From Bacteroidota bacterium (GTDB lineage Bacteria; Bacteroidota; Bacteroidia; Cytophagales; Cytophagaceae), in assembly GCA_023458555.1 (NCBI GenBank), contig JAEWYS010000008.1:310001-374000 (forward strand): a DNA stretch of 64,000 nucleotides, read 5' to 3'. A program made the position numbers and the translations under genes. Below the pieces are notes generated by a model that was given only the letters and a program-made list of their open reading frames with translations, had not been told where the DNA came from and did no database searches. Shown here in pieces: positions 17,635-26,304 of the stretch (the stretch's first letter is position 1; the number at the start of each line of letters is the position of its first letter).

Positions 17635-19509
17635 TCAGTCTATATCTCCTTTTCCGCCAATTTTTATCTGTATACCCCAGACACTTAAAAGCTTATCATT
17701 ATCTACCTGGCCGATAAAATTGCTCCGTACTCTGATTGTTTCACCATCATTGGCAACATGGAACGTTTCAATTTTTTCCAATTTGTAGTTCGATCGTACA
17801 AACTTATCCAGTATTTGTACCAGCTTATCTTCTCCCAGATCGAGATAATCAACAAACCGGATACCGATCATATCTTCAGGAGACTTATATCCATGCATTT
17901 TAGCCAGTGCAGGATTTGCTTCACCAATAACTCCATATTTTAACAAATCTTTAACCTGATCGTCAACAGATTTTGTTGTATCGACACTTCCCAGCTCTCC
18001 AAACTCATAGATAATAATACCTTCATAGATATTCTTGTCTATAAATTCCCTGTATCGCTGTTCACTTTTTTTAATTTCTGTTGTTCTTTCTTTTATTTTA
18101 TCCTCCAATTCATCCCGAAAAGACTCCAGTTCCCTGTTTATTTTCTCAAGTTCTTCATTTTTTTTCTTTATTTCTTCATTAAGTTCCTTCACCTTTATTT
18201 CTTTTTCCATCTGACTGTCAATATCAAATGAATTAAACAAAACCTCCGTAGGTACTCCTCTTTCCTCTTTATATATAACCCCTCGGGAGCTTATCCATAT
18301 TAGATTATGATCCTTGTCATATACACGATATTTATAATCATCCTTTTCTCCGAGTTTCATCTTTTTCAGCTTCTCAAGTCTGTCCTTCACCATTGGAATA
18401 TCATCCTTGTAAACAATTTTTTCTACCAGACTTTTGTAACGATGATTTACAAGATTTTCATTATTAAGACGGTATAGTTGTCTACTCGCTTTATTAGTAA
18501 AAATGTAATGATCATTTTTAAGATCGTAGATATTTATATTTAAAGGGGACAGCTCAATAATTCTCTTAAACCGTTTTCGGTCTCTTTTCAAGGTATCTTT
18601 GTACTGTTTCTTTACCTTACTCAGTTTGAACTGAACATTCGATTTCCAGCCCAGCAGAATCATTGAAATAGCAAAAGTGCACGAGGCAAGAAGAGTTGTT
18701 CCGGATTTTGTTCCGAACCAGCCTTGTTGTTCACCATATATTTTAACCCAACCTATAATCAGAGGAATAAAGATGGCAAGAAAACGTAGCAAAACAATCT
18801 GTGTTGGATTTTCTCCGATCAGTAACGCCATAGAACCTTTATGAGGACGTAAAAACAAGATGGAAGATGATAAAAAAACCAGCGTAATAGCGGAGTGGAA
18901 GGAAATCGGAATTAACCTGAAATACGAATACAGACTCTCTATCTTATAGATATAGCCATATATTGAAAGAACAGCAATAAGAATAGTAAGATAGTTTAAA
19001 AACTGGGCGTATTTAAAAAAACGGGAGTGATGCGTATTATTAATGATAATAACAGAAAACCCGATCATGAATAGCCCAAAAGCAGTATTGGGAGCCATGG
19101 TATTGTAGTTTTCATCCCATTCCGTATGCTTCGGAATAAACATCTGGTGCTTAAACAGCAATTCATCCAGACGATATGAGAATCCAAGTAAAACCGCTAC
19201 AATTTTTCCCAGGCAAATAATACATACCCCAAAGCAAATAACAGAGGAAATCTTAACCCTTAAACCGTTATAATGCTCTTTGGTTACCAGCCATACAGCA
19301 ATTGCCAGCAGTAAAAAACATAGTGCAGACAAAGGGTTCATTGTCACCCAACCGCCCGGGGTAAGCTTTTGCAATAACGGATAATGAATAAATCGCAGCA
19401 AAATATTTATTGCAGGAATGATAAAAGCTGTGTAACAAAAAATATGTCCCAGCAAAGTAAGACTAGCTACAGTTCGTTGGTTATCAGATTCTTTTACAAC
19501 ATCCATCAC
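17635..19509 (-). CDS. 8-TM PAS sensor without output domain, copy B
   Basis: 624 residues. Residues 1-290 contain about eight membrane helices, including the paired motifs MNPLSALCFLLLAIAVWL and APNTAFGLFMIGFSV. A PAS domain follows (about 315-430; SPLNINIYDLKNDHYIFTNK, with the PAC end EVLFNSFDID). Then comes a charged coiled coil (about 435-490) and a second PAS-like domain (about 490-615; YGVIGEANPALAKMHGYKS). No histidine kinase, GGDEF, cyclase, HTH or phosphatase domain follows; the protein ends after the second PAS. It is a paralogue of the gene 22 bp upstream and is co-transcribed with it. Signal and output unknown. Confidence 0.85.
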   Translation of the reverse strand: MMDVVKESDNQRTVASLTLLGHIFCYTAFIIPAINILLRFIHYPLLQKLTPGGWVTMNPLSALCFLLLAIAVWLVTKEHYNGLRVKISSVICFGVCIICLGKIVAVLLGFSYRLDELLFKHQMFIPKHTEWDENYNTMAPNTAFGLFMIGFSVIIINNTHHSRFFKYAQFLNYLTILIAVLSIYGYIYKIESLYSYFRLIPISFHSAITLVFLSSSILFLRPHKGSMALLIGENPTQIVLLRFLAIFIPLIIGWVKIYGEQQGWFGTKSGTTLLASCTFAISMILLGWKSNVQFKLSKVKKQYKDTLKRDRKRFKRIIELSPLNINIYDLKNDHYIFTNKASRQLYRLNNENLVNHRYKSLVEKIVYKDDIPMVKDRLEKLKKMKLGEKDDYKYRVYDKDHNLIWISSRGVIYKEERGVPTEVLFNSFDIDSQMEKEIKVKELNEEIKKKNEELEKINRELESFRDELEDKIKERTTEIKKSEQRYREFIDKNIYEGIIIYEFGELGSVDTTKSVDDQVKDLLKYGVIGEANPALAKMHGYKSPEDMIGIRFVDYLDLGEDKLVQILDKFVRSNYKLEKIETFHVANDGETIRVRSNFIGQVDNDKLLSVWGIQIKIGGKGDID

Positions 19510-19531
19510 TTATTCCTAACTTTTCAGATTG

Positions 19532-21376
19532 TCAAACTTTTACCTGAATACTCCAGCCTCGTACAAGTATATTGTCCTCAACAATACCTATATGGTTTTC
19601 CTTTATTTTTAAAGTATTACCATTCATATCTTTAATTTCTGTCAGAATATCGTGTAACTGATAATCTGCCTCAATAAACTTTTTTATAAAGGCCACTTTT
19701 TTCTCTTCAGAACTTGCAAGCATAAAATCAATCGGCTGTCCAACAGCATCTTCCCGCCTTTTTATCCCGTAAATATTCATCATTTCCTTATTTATCTGGG
19801 CAATAACTACATGTTTGTCGATCAGCTTTATTTGTTCTTCAACAGATAATGTGGTATCAATTCCATCAATATCCTTTACCTCAAATTGCACAATCCCCTT
19901 AAAGCTCAGCTCGAAAAAATAATGATATCTTCTTTCCCGTTCGACCAGTTCCTCAAACCGTTGTTTTACTTTTTCCTCCAGTTCATTATTAAGACTTTCA
20001 AGCTTCTTCCGGGCTTCTTTCAATTCTTTGTTTTTTGCCTCCATTTCTTCATTTTTTTTCTGCAACTCTTGTTCTTTTTCCTTCTCTTTTGTTCTGTCGA
20101 GCGCATTAAACATGATTTCCTTCGGTTTGCCTTTTTCACGCCTGAAGACAATCGCCCGGGACAAAATCCAGTATATATTGCCATTGTCATCAGTAAGCCG
20201 GAATTGCAGATCCAAAAATTGGTCCTTGCGCAAATCCGACAATTTTTGATAATTTTTCAGAGCAATATCCCGATCTTCTTCATAAACAGTAGTTTTCAAA
20301 AAGTCCTCAAATTTCTGATTAACAATATCTATTTTCTTGTCAAAAGCATCCTTCCCTGCCCGATTGGTAAAAATAAAATCGTCATTATCAATATCTACTA
20401 TATTGATAATGGTCGGTGACTGTTCCAAAATGTGTTCAAAGTTTTTCCGTTCTTCCTGAATTGTATAAAGCTTTTTCTTATTCTCGGTATTTAATTTATA
20501 CTGAATCGAAGACTTCCAGCCCAGAAGAGTCATTGATATAACAAACGTACTGGCCGCAAACAGGGCAGTTCCATATTCTTCACTAAAGAAACTGGCTTCC
20601 TCACCTTTTATCTTAAGCCAGCCTATGAAAAGCGGAATAACCAGGGCAAAGAAACGCATCATAAAAACCTCTGTCGGGCTCTGACCAATAACTGCCACCA
20701 TTGACCCTTTGTAAGGCCTCAGAAATAAAACAGCCGACGACAAAAGAAAAAAGCACATGGCGCTGTGAAAGGACATAGGAATTATGCCAAGGACAATATA
20801 TAAATTCCGGACCTTGTAGACATAGCCGTATATAGCAATCAGACTGATAAAAATCAATAAGTAATTGATCAGTTCCGGACTCTTATATATCTGGACAGAT
20901 CTTTTATCAATCAGAATAATAGATATGGACAATAAAAAAAAACTCAAGGCGGAATTGGGGCTAACTTCATTGACCTTTGATTCCCACAAGTAGCTTTCGG
21001 GCAACATGAGCTGTTCTTTAAAAAGATGTTCATCCAGGCCGAAAGGAAGATCAAAAAGAAGTGTTATCAACTTGCTTAATCCGAAGAGCATCACTATAAC
21101 ACATATGCAGTCAGAGATAATTTTATTTCCGGTCGGGTGATGCTCCTTACGAATAATCCAGAGCGCGACAGCAAGCAGCAGCATACATACAGCGGATACC
21201 GGATTCATTGCCACTATTCCTCCGAGACTAAGCTTCAGAAGAAACGAATAGTCGATCAACCGGAGCGTAATATTTATCAGAGGGACAAAGAAGCAAAACA
21301 CACAAAAAATTGCACCGAGCTGAATGAGAAAAAAAACAGTATCTTTATTTTCTGTTATCGGTAACTTTCGGGTCAT
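19532..21376 (-). CDS. 8-TM PAS sensor without output domain, copy A
   Basis: 614 residues with the same order as copy B: eight membrane helices (1-285, motifs MNPVSAVCMLLLAVALWI and SPNSALSFFLLSISI), a PAS domain (SPTIINIVDIDNDDFIFTNR; PAC end EIMFNALDRTKEKE), a Lys/Glu-rich coiled coil (KKNEEMEAKNKELKEA) and a second PAS-like domain ending LVRGWSIQVKV. Conservation with copy B is obvious along the whole length, including RPYKGSM/RPHKGSM and LGWKSSIQ/LGWKSNVQ, so they are a tandem duplication. It is the first gene of the pair, divergent from rpoD across a 478-bp gap. No enzymatic output domain is present. Confidence 0.85.
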   Translation of the reverse strand: MTRKLPITENKDTVFFLIQLGAIFCVFCFFVPLINITLRLIDYSFLLKLSLGGIVAMNPVSAVCMLLLAVALWIIRKEHHPTGNKIISDCICVIVMLFGLSKLITLLFDLPFGLDEHLFKEQLMLPESYLWESKVNEVSPNSALSFFLLSISIILIDKRSVQIYKSPELINYLLIFISLIAIYGYVYKVRNLYIVLGIIPMSFHSAMCFFLLSSAVLFLRPYKGSMVAVIGQSPTEVFMMRFFALVIPLFIGWLKIKGEEASFFSEEYGTALFAASTFVISMTLLGWKSSIQYKLNTENKKKLYTIQEERKNFEHILEQSPTIINIVDIDNDDFIFTNRAGKDAFDKKIDIVNQKFEDFLKTTVYEEDRDIALKNYQKLSDLRKDQFLDLQFRLTDDNGNIYWILSRAIVFRREKGKPKEIMFNALDRTKEKEKEQELQKKNEEMEAKNKELKEARKKLESLNNELEEKVKQRFEELVERERRYHYFFELSFKGIVQFEVKDIDGIDTTLSVEEQIKLIDKHVVIAQINKEMMNIYGIKRREDAVGQPIDFMLASSEEKKVAFIKKFIEADYQLHDILTEIKDMNGNTLKIKENHIGIVEDNILVRGWSIQVKV

Positions 21377-21664
21377 GATGTTATTTGAAAGAAAGTAAAA
21401 ACCCGTCAGCCTTTCTTTGGTTTAAAAACTACATCTGCGCTTCAAAGAGCATCTTCCGAACTTTTTTTAAGTATAAAAATGTATTTTTTCAAGTAAAAAC
21501 ATGAACAAATCTCCGGATCTGTGACAACATAAAAATAAGATAATACCCTATAAAACAAGTATTTTATTGAAAAAAACAATATAAAAGGTTTTTTTGTGTT
21601 AATTTTATTATGTTTTAACATGGATTTCTGCGCAACGATGGGATGAAATATCCGTAAAAGAATG

Positions 21665-21672
21665 TATCTTTG
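21665..21672 (+). promoter_or_regulatory. rpoD promoter -7 element
   Basis: TATCTTTG is an exact TAnnTTTG match, 183 bp before the rpoD start. The -33 region is poor, as is common for this class. It implies a long 5' leader. Confidence 0.6.
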
Positions 21673-21742
21673 GGCTCAAAAATAAATGCCGTGAATTCTT
21701 CCACTCCGATAAAATTCCGGCATATTCGGTACGTTAAAGACT

Positions 21743-21823
21743 ATGCAGGAAGTAGTCGAAGATTATAATCTCCGTTTTACCTCTTTTTTTGAAACTATGA
21801 TATCAGTGGTCTTGGCCACATAG
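21743..21823 (+). CDS. Possible short upstream ORF in the rpoD leader (26 aa)
   Basis: ATG at 21743, 26 codons (starts MQEVVEDYNL), stop TAG 31 bp before the rpoD TTG. The only support is its position inside the predicted leader. It could be a translated regulatory uORF or chance. Confidence 0.2.
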   Translation: MQEVVEDYNLRFTSFFETMISVVLAT

Positions 21824-21854
21824 TAAACTATTTAATTATTAAAGTTAAAAAGAT

Positions 21855-22718
21855 TTGAGACAGTTAAAAATCAGCAAGCAGATTACTAATCGCGAAAGTG
21901 AATCACTTGATAAGTATTTACAGGAGATTGGTAAAGTGGATTTGATTACTTCCGAAGAAGAAGTAGAATTGGCCAAAAGAATTCGGGAAGGTGATCAGAT
22001 CGCTCTCGAAAAACTGACCAAAGCAAATCTTCGGTTTGTGGTTTCAGTAGCCAAGCAATATCAAAACCATGGATTGACACTTGGTGACCTGATTAATGAG
22101 GGCAATCTGGGCCTGATTAAAGCTGCACAACGTTTTGATGAAACCAGAGGATTTAAATTTATATCCTATGCAGTATGGTGGATACGTCAGTCCATTATGC
22201 AGGCGCTTGCCGAACAATCAAGAATCGTTCGTTTACCTCTGAACAGAGTAGGTACTCTAAACAAAATTTCTAAGACGTTTTCTGATCTGGAGCAAAAATT
22301 CCAGAGAGAGCCATCTCCTGAAGAGCTTGCAGAAGTATTGGATATTTCTACTGAAGAAGTAGCTGATACTATGAAAATCTCCGGCCGCCATGTGTCCATG
22401 GATGCTCCTTTTGCCCAAGGTGAAGAAAATGGTCTTCTTGACGTTCTTGAAAATGACAGTGAAGGAACCCCCGACTCAGAACTGATGATGGAATCACTTC
22501 GCCGTGAAGTAAAGCGGGCATTATCTACCCTGACTCAGCGTGAATCAGAAGTCATTGCTTATTATTTCGGGCTAAACGGAGAAAACCCGATGACGCTTGA
22601 AGAAATAGGAGAGAAGTTCAATCTGACAAGAGAACGGGTAAGACAAATTAAAGAAAAAGCTACCCGAAGATTAAGACACAGCTCAAGAAGTAATTCGTTA
22701 AAGCCGTATCTGGGATAG
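21855..22718 (+). CDS. rpoD: Primary RNA polymerase sigma factor (RpoD, Bacteroidota type)
   Basis: 287 residues, start codon TTG at 21855 giving the conserved MRQLKISKQIT N terminus. Region 1.2 (SLDKYLQEIGKVDLI), region 2 with the -10-binding segment RGFKFISYAVWWIRQSI, region 3 and region 4 with the HTH LTRERVRQIKEKATRRLR are all present. As usual in Bacteroidota it lacks the long region 1.1. It is the housekeeping sigma that reads TTG-N19-TAnnTTTG promoters, several of which are visible in this window. It has its own promoter and a strong terminator, so it is monocistronic. Confidence 0.97.
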   Translation: MRQLKISKQITNRESESLDKYLQEIGKVDLITSEEEVELAKRIREGDQIALEKLTKANLRFVVSVAKQYQNHGLTLGDLINEGNLGLIKAAQRFDETRGFKFISYAVWWIRQSIMQALAEQSRIVRLPLNRVGTLNKISKTFSDLEQKFQREPSPEELAEVLDISTEEVADTMKISGRHVSMDAPFAQGEENGLLDVLENDSEGTPDSELMMESLRREVKRALSTLTQRESEVIAYYFGLNGENPMTLEEIGEKFNLTRERVRQIKEKATRRLRHSSRSNSLKPYLG

Positions 22719-22737
22719 GAACTGCTACTCAAATAAT

Positions 22738-22771
22738 AAAAAAACCGGATTTTAAAATCCGGTTTTTTTAT
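22738..22771 (+). terminator. rpoD intrinsic terminator
   Basis: A-rich left flank, stem ACCGGATTTT / AAAATCCGGT and seven T after the stem, 20 bp downstream of rpoD. Confidence 0.9.
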
Positions 22772-22837
22772 TTAGGCACTCCCAGACTCTATGATACTTA
22801 ATTCATAGTTTCCGGACGATAAAACTAATGTAAGCTA

Positions 22838-23683
22838 TTATATAATAACAGAATCACAAATATAAGTCGGGATAATTCCGGATGATCTGATTCTGAAGCT
22901 AACCTGATCACTCAGGGTATTTCCTGAAAGCACAAGTACAGTATCCAGTCCGAATTTATTTCCGCCCAGTATATCTGTATCCAGTGTATCACCAACCATC
23001 AGCATTTCACGCCGGCTGACTTTTTTGTTTTTCATAACATGCTCGTAGGCAAAAATGAACATCTGGGCATCCGGTTTTCCGAAACGGATAAAGCGTTTAC
23101 CGACAATATTTTCCACCATATCTGCCAGACCACCTATTGCTACGGCGATGTCTTTTTTTGACAATGGATAGGCTGTATCTGTATTTGCAACAATAACCGG
23201 AATATTTTTTCGCCTCAGGAGATTTATTGTTTTGTTGATATCAGTATTCCAGTCAAAACCTTCATCATCCAGAAAAACCAGCGCCCCGATATCCTCCATA
23301 TCGTCAAGACTGACATCGGAAATTGATACTGTCTCAAGCCCGAGATCTCTCAGATAATGTGCAGAATTACCGGTACCCAGATAAGCAACTGTGCCATTCT
23401 TAACTTTATAGCGCAGATATTGACGTGCCAGCATTCCTGAAGAAATAATCTTATCCGGAGTAATATCGTTAATCCCGGCATTCTGGTATCCCTGAGCCAG
23501 TTGCTCCGGACTACGGGACGCATCATTGGTAAGGATATAAAAATCTATATTGTGCTCTTTCAGATAAGCAAAAGTCCTGTCTATTCCTTCAATAATGCCC
23601 TGATAATTTTTCAAAACTCCAAAAGCGTCAAAATAAACAACCTTGTATTTGGAAACTACCGATTTAAAAGACTTTATTTTCAT
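22838..23683 (-). CDS. HAD-IIA (NagD-like) hydrolase with altered motif I
   Basis: 281 residues. Motif I is YFDAFGVL: nucleophile D19 is present but the +2 residue, usually the general-acid Asp, is F21, as in the D-x-W-G-V subgroup of HAD-IIA. Motif II is FYILTNDAS. The C2-type cap lies between, and motif IV is MVGDTLDTDILGGNKFGLD. NagD-type length. Family role: phosphatase on small phosphorylated metabolites, but the missing acid may mean slow or altered chemistry. Third gene of an operon with the kinase-fold protein (20-bp gap) and the glutamine-synthetase-like enzyme, which suggests a shared small-molecule pathway. Confidence 0.85.
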   Translation of the reverse strand: MKIKSFKSVVSKYKVVYFDAFGVLKNYQGIIEGIDRTFAYLKEHNIDFYILTNDASRSPEQLAQGYQNAGINDITPDKIISSGMLARQYLRYKVKNGTVAYLGTGNSAHYLRDLGLETVSISDVSLDDMEDIGALVFLDDEGFDWNTDINKTINLLRRKNIPVIVANTDTAYPLSKKDIAVAIGGLADMVENIVGKRFIRFGKPDAQMFIFAYEHVMKNKKVSRREMLMVGDTLDTDILGGNKFGLDTVLVLSGNTLSDQVSFRIRSSGIIPTYICDSVII

Positions 23684-23703
23684 TCAGGCATTAATTGAAA
23701 TGA

Positions 23704-24747
23704 TTAGATGCTCAATGCTTTCAGGATACGACCGGCATCAAAACGGGTATCAAGTTGAGGAAAGTATTCCGAATATGCAAGATATTGTAAACGGGTTGCA
23801 TACATGTCATGAAAAAAGTACTTCCCGTCTTTTATTACGTAGTTTAGTATAAAAAAGCGATAAGCTTCCTTTATAAACAAAACCTCCTCTTCTGTAAGCG
23901 GATATATCGCATGATATTCTTTAAGAAAAATCATAAAGCGGTCTTCCATAAGCGGGTCAACAACATAGCTGAATATGGTTCGGTCTCCGACATCGGAAAC
24001 TACGCGGCTGAAAAAGTAAAAATCCATAACCCGGGAAGACATTCTGAACCAGTCATAATCCCAGCGCGAGTAAAATTTCAAATCTCTGGTGACTGAGAAG
24101 TTGCCAATGTTCCAGTCTACAAATACCGGAATTTTATCAAAGTCTTTTTTGTATCGAAGCTTTTCTGTGTTTGTCAGAAAGTGATCACATTGTTCTCTGA
24201 TTATATCCAGGTGAAGTCCATGCTCAAACTGTCCTTCTTCTGTATCCAGTCTTTTTAATAAGCTTACTATATCACTGTCAAGTGTCTTGGATGAGGGTTG
24301 AAGTCCGGGAGCTGCTGCTGCGCAGGTCAGATGAAAACAGGCCAGCTCTTTTCCCAAAGCCCGGATGTGCCTTTCGTCCAGTCGCCTTGGGAGCTTATCA
24401 ACAACCTCAACAGGATGATAGAACACTACCCAGACATCTTTCAGTTCATCTCTGGAACGATACGTAAAAACCTTATCTTTATGCGTATAGGAGCTGGCCA
24501 GAAAGTTGTCATAAGGCGAGGGCAGTATGGAACCTAATTGATGGATGATATTATGATCTTCGACAAAATGCTCATACTTGCCAAAGTAGGACAGTTTTGC
24601 AATAACAAACCCATCATTCAGTGCAATTTTGTATACATGATTCGTAGATACTCTTGCACTTATATCAACTATGCTGAATATACGCCGGCCGGGAGCATAA
24701 TCTGCCCAAGCCTGCACTATTACTGTAGTAAAATCTATAGTTCGCAT
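23704..24747 (-). CDS. APH-fold small-molecule kinase-like protein
   Basis: 347 residues. The N lobe includes VYKIALNDGFVIAKLSY (ATP-lobe Lys). The catalytic loop reads FVDWNIGNFSV, equivalent to H-G-D-x-x-x-x-N but without the His. The metal-binding segment is RWDYDWFRMSSRVMDF, equivalent to the D-W/F-E motif of APH/choline kinases. It is thus a distant member of the aminoglycoside/choline/homoserine kinase fold. The substrate is unknown; resistance is unlikely given the context. Located 18 bp after the ligase gene and 20 bp before the HAD gene, all one strand, so a co-transcribed metabolic cassette is probable. Confidence 0.75.
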   Translation of the reverse strand: MRTIDFTTVIVQAWADYAPGRRIFSIVDISARVSTNHVYKIALNDGFVIAKLSYFGKYEHFVEDHNIIHQLGSILPSPYDNFLASSYTHKDKVFTYRSRDELKDVWVVFYHPVEVVDKLPRRLDERHIRALGKELACFHLTCAAAAPGLQPSSKTLDSDIVSLLKRLDTEEGQFEHGLHLDIIREQCDHFLTNTEKLRYKKDFDKIPVFVDWNIGNFSVTRDLKFYSRWDYDWFRMSSRVMDFYFFSRVVSDVGDRTIFSYVVDPLMEDRFMIFLKEYHAIYPLTEEEVLFIKEAYRFFILNYVIKDGKYFFHDMYATRLQYLAYSEYFPQLDTRFDAGRILKALSI

Positions 24748-24765
24748 CGGTTACGATACTTTTAC

Positions 24766-26115
24766 TTATACAATTTCGAAATAACGCTTTAATTCCCAAT
24801 CGGTCACCTGTCTGGAATACTGTCCCCATTCCCACTCTCTGGTCTGGCAGAAATGCCCAACAAACATTTCACCAAAGAGTTCTTTAGCAATAGCTGACTT
24901 TTTCATTTGTAAAGTTGCTTCCTGAAGATTGGTTGCCATACGTCTGCTGCCAGAATGAGCATATGCATTACCTGTTACAGGTGACATATCCAGTGAAAGA
25001 TTATGTTTTATTCCATAGAGACCTGAAGCAAGCGCAGCGGCCATTGCCAGATACGGGTTGGTATCAGCTCCGGGTACTCTTGTCTCAAGCCTTGTACCTT
25101 TTTCATTTCCTTTGATTACCCGAAGGGCTGTTGTTCTGTTTTCAACACCCCAGGTAATAGTAACAGGTGCCCAGGAACCTTCTATCAGACGTTTATAGCT
25201 GTTTATGGTTGGAGCATACATAGGCAATATTTCAGGCAAACAATAAAGCTGACCTGCTATATATGACTTCATCAGATCACTTAGTCCGTCTTCTGTTTCC
25301 GGATTGAAAAACAGGTTTGTTTTTTCATCTTCTGACCACAGACTCTGATGGATATGTCCGCTACACCCGGGTAAACCAGCATTCCACTTCGCCATAAATG
25401 AGGGGATTATTCCATGTCTTCCGGCTATTTCCCGGACTGAAGTTTTAAACAAAATTGCGCGATCGGCAGCTTCAAGCACAGGTTTATGCCGTATTGCGGC
25501 TTCATATACACCAGGTCCTGTTTCAGTATGCAGGCCTTCGAGCTGCACTTTAAAACGATCCAGCAGATTGAACAAGTCATCATAATAGGCATGATAGGAA
25601 GCAGGCCGTATTAACGAATAGCCAAACATGCCTGTACTAATAGTCTCGAGATTCTGAAATCCTTTGCTCTGCAGGCTTTTTGAGGTATCCAGAAAATTAA
25701 ACCACTCAAATTCCTGAGCAAAACGGGTTTTATACCCCATTTCATCTGCCCGGGACAATACTTTCCGAAGAACACTCCGCGGACAGGGAATCAGCTCCGA
25801 GTCCGGAAAGAAATCGGCAAGAAAAAACGGAGTATTATTTTCCCAGGGGATTTCCCTGAATGTGTCGAAATCTATATGGGCAAACTTGTCAGGAAATCCC
25901 GTATGCCAGCCGGTAAACTGCGTATTGGTATAACATGCGTCATTAATATCCCAGCCAAAGATCACATCACAGAAACCAATACCTCCGGCGAGAGACTCCC
26001 AAAGCTTCTCCTTAAGAATAATCTTACCCCTGAGCACACCGTCAATATCGCTTACAGCAAACCGGATTTTGGAATGATGACTGTCTTTCAATTCATTGAT
26101 AATTTCTTCTTTCAT
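24766..26115 (-). CDS. Glutamine-synthetase-like gamma-glutamyl ligase (GlnA-related)
   Basis: 449 residues with GS-family motifs: GCSGHIHQSLW (ATP/metal), TWGVENRTTALRVI (N-R-x-x-A-x-R), and TRLETRVPGADTNPYLAMA. The N-terminal beta-grasp part is divergent (VSDIDGVLRGKIILKE), resembling PuuA/GlnT-type ligases rather than the housekeeping enzyme, and the adenylylation Tyr region is absent. Known relatives glutamylate polyamines, ethanolamine or other amines. Here it is the first gene of an operon with a kinase-fold and a HAD protein, so an amine- or amino-alcohol-handling route is plausible, but the substrate is open. Confidence 0.85.
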   Translation of the reverse strand: MKEEIINELKDSHHSKIRFAVSDIDGVLRGKIILKEKLWESLAGGIGFCDVIFGWDINDACYTNTQFTGWHTGFPDKFAHIDFDTFREIPWENNTPFFLADFFPDSELIPCPRSVLRKVLSRADEMGYKTRFAQEFEWFNFLDTSKSLQSKGFQNLETISTGMFGYSLIRPASYHAYYDDLFNLLDRFKVQLEGLHTETGPGVYEAAIRHKPVLEAADRAILFKTSVREIAGRHGIIPSFMAKWNAGLPGCSGHIHQSLWSEDEKTNLFFNPETEDGLSDLMKSYIAGQLYCLPEILPMYAPTINSYKRLIEGSWAPVTITWGVENRTTALRVIKGNEKGTRLETRVPGADTNPYLAMAAALASGLYGIKHNLSLDMSPVTGNAYAHSGSRRMATNLQEATLQMKKSAIAKELFGEMFVGHFCQTREWEWGQYSRQVTDWELKRYFEIV

Positions 26116-26304
26116 GATCTGGAGCGGGGATTAAAAATGATAGTACCTGAATACTAATGTAAACAAAAAGAAGCAATGAATAAATGGATGCAGCGCTCCT
26201 CAGCAAAAAATATCCCCTTATTGAGATTCAGATATTCTCATTTATGATAACGAAGCCAGCTGATATTTCAGGACCAGACTTCGTCAAATAAAACAACAGA
26301 TTAC

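Larger units (their letters stand above)
21377..21854. other. 478-bp divergent regulatory region between PAS sensors and rpoD
   Basis: AT-rich (21470-21620 especially), with no conventional gene. It holds the rpoD promoter (21665-21672), a leader of about 175 nt and a short upstream frame (21743-21823). I found no convincing minus-strand -7 element for the sensor operon. Confidence 0.6.

Noticed and set aside
19886..20419. 177-codon Phe-rich frame antisense to a PAS sensor
   Set aside because: It arises from the Lys/Glu-rich coiled coil read on the opposite strand; the real gene on the minus strand is clear.
23704..24747. Aminoglycoside resistance gene
   Set aside because: Only the fold matches. 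The catalytic His is missing and the gene sits in a metabolic operon.
26250..26284. ACGAAG / CTTCGT hairpin as terminator of the beta-helix gene
   Set aside because: The stem is short and interrupted and no U-tract follows on the minus strand, so support is too weak to list as a feature.
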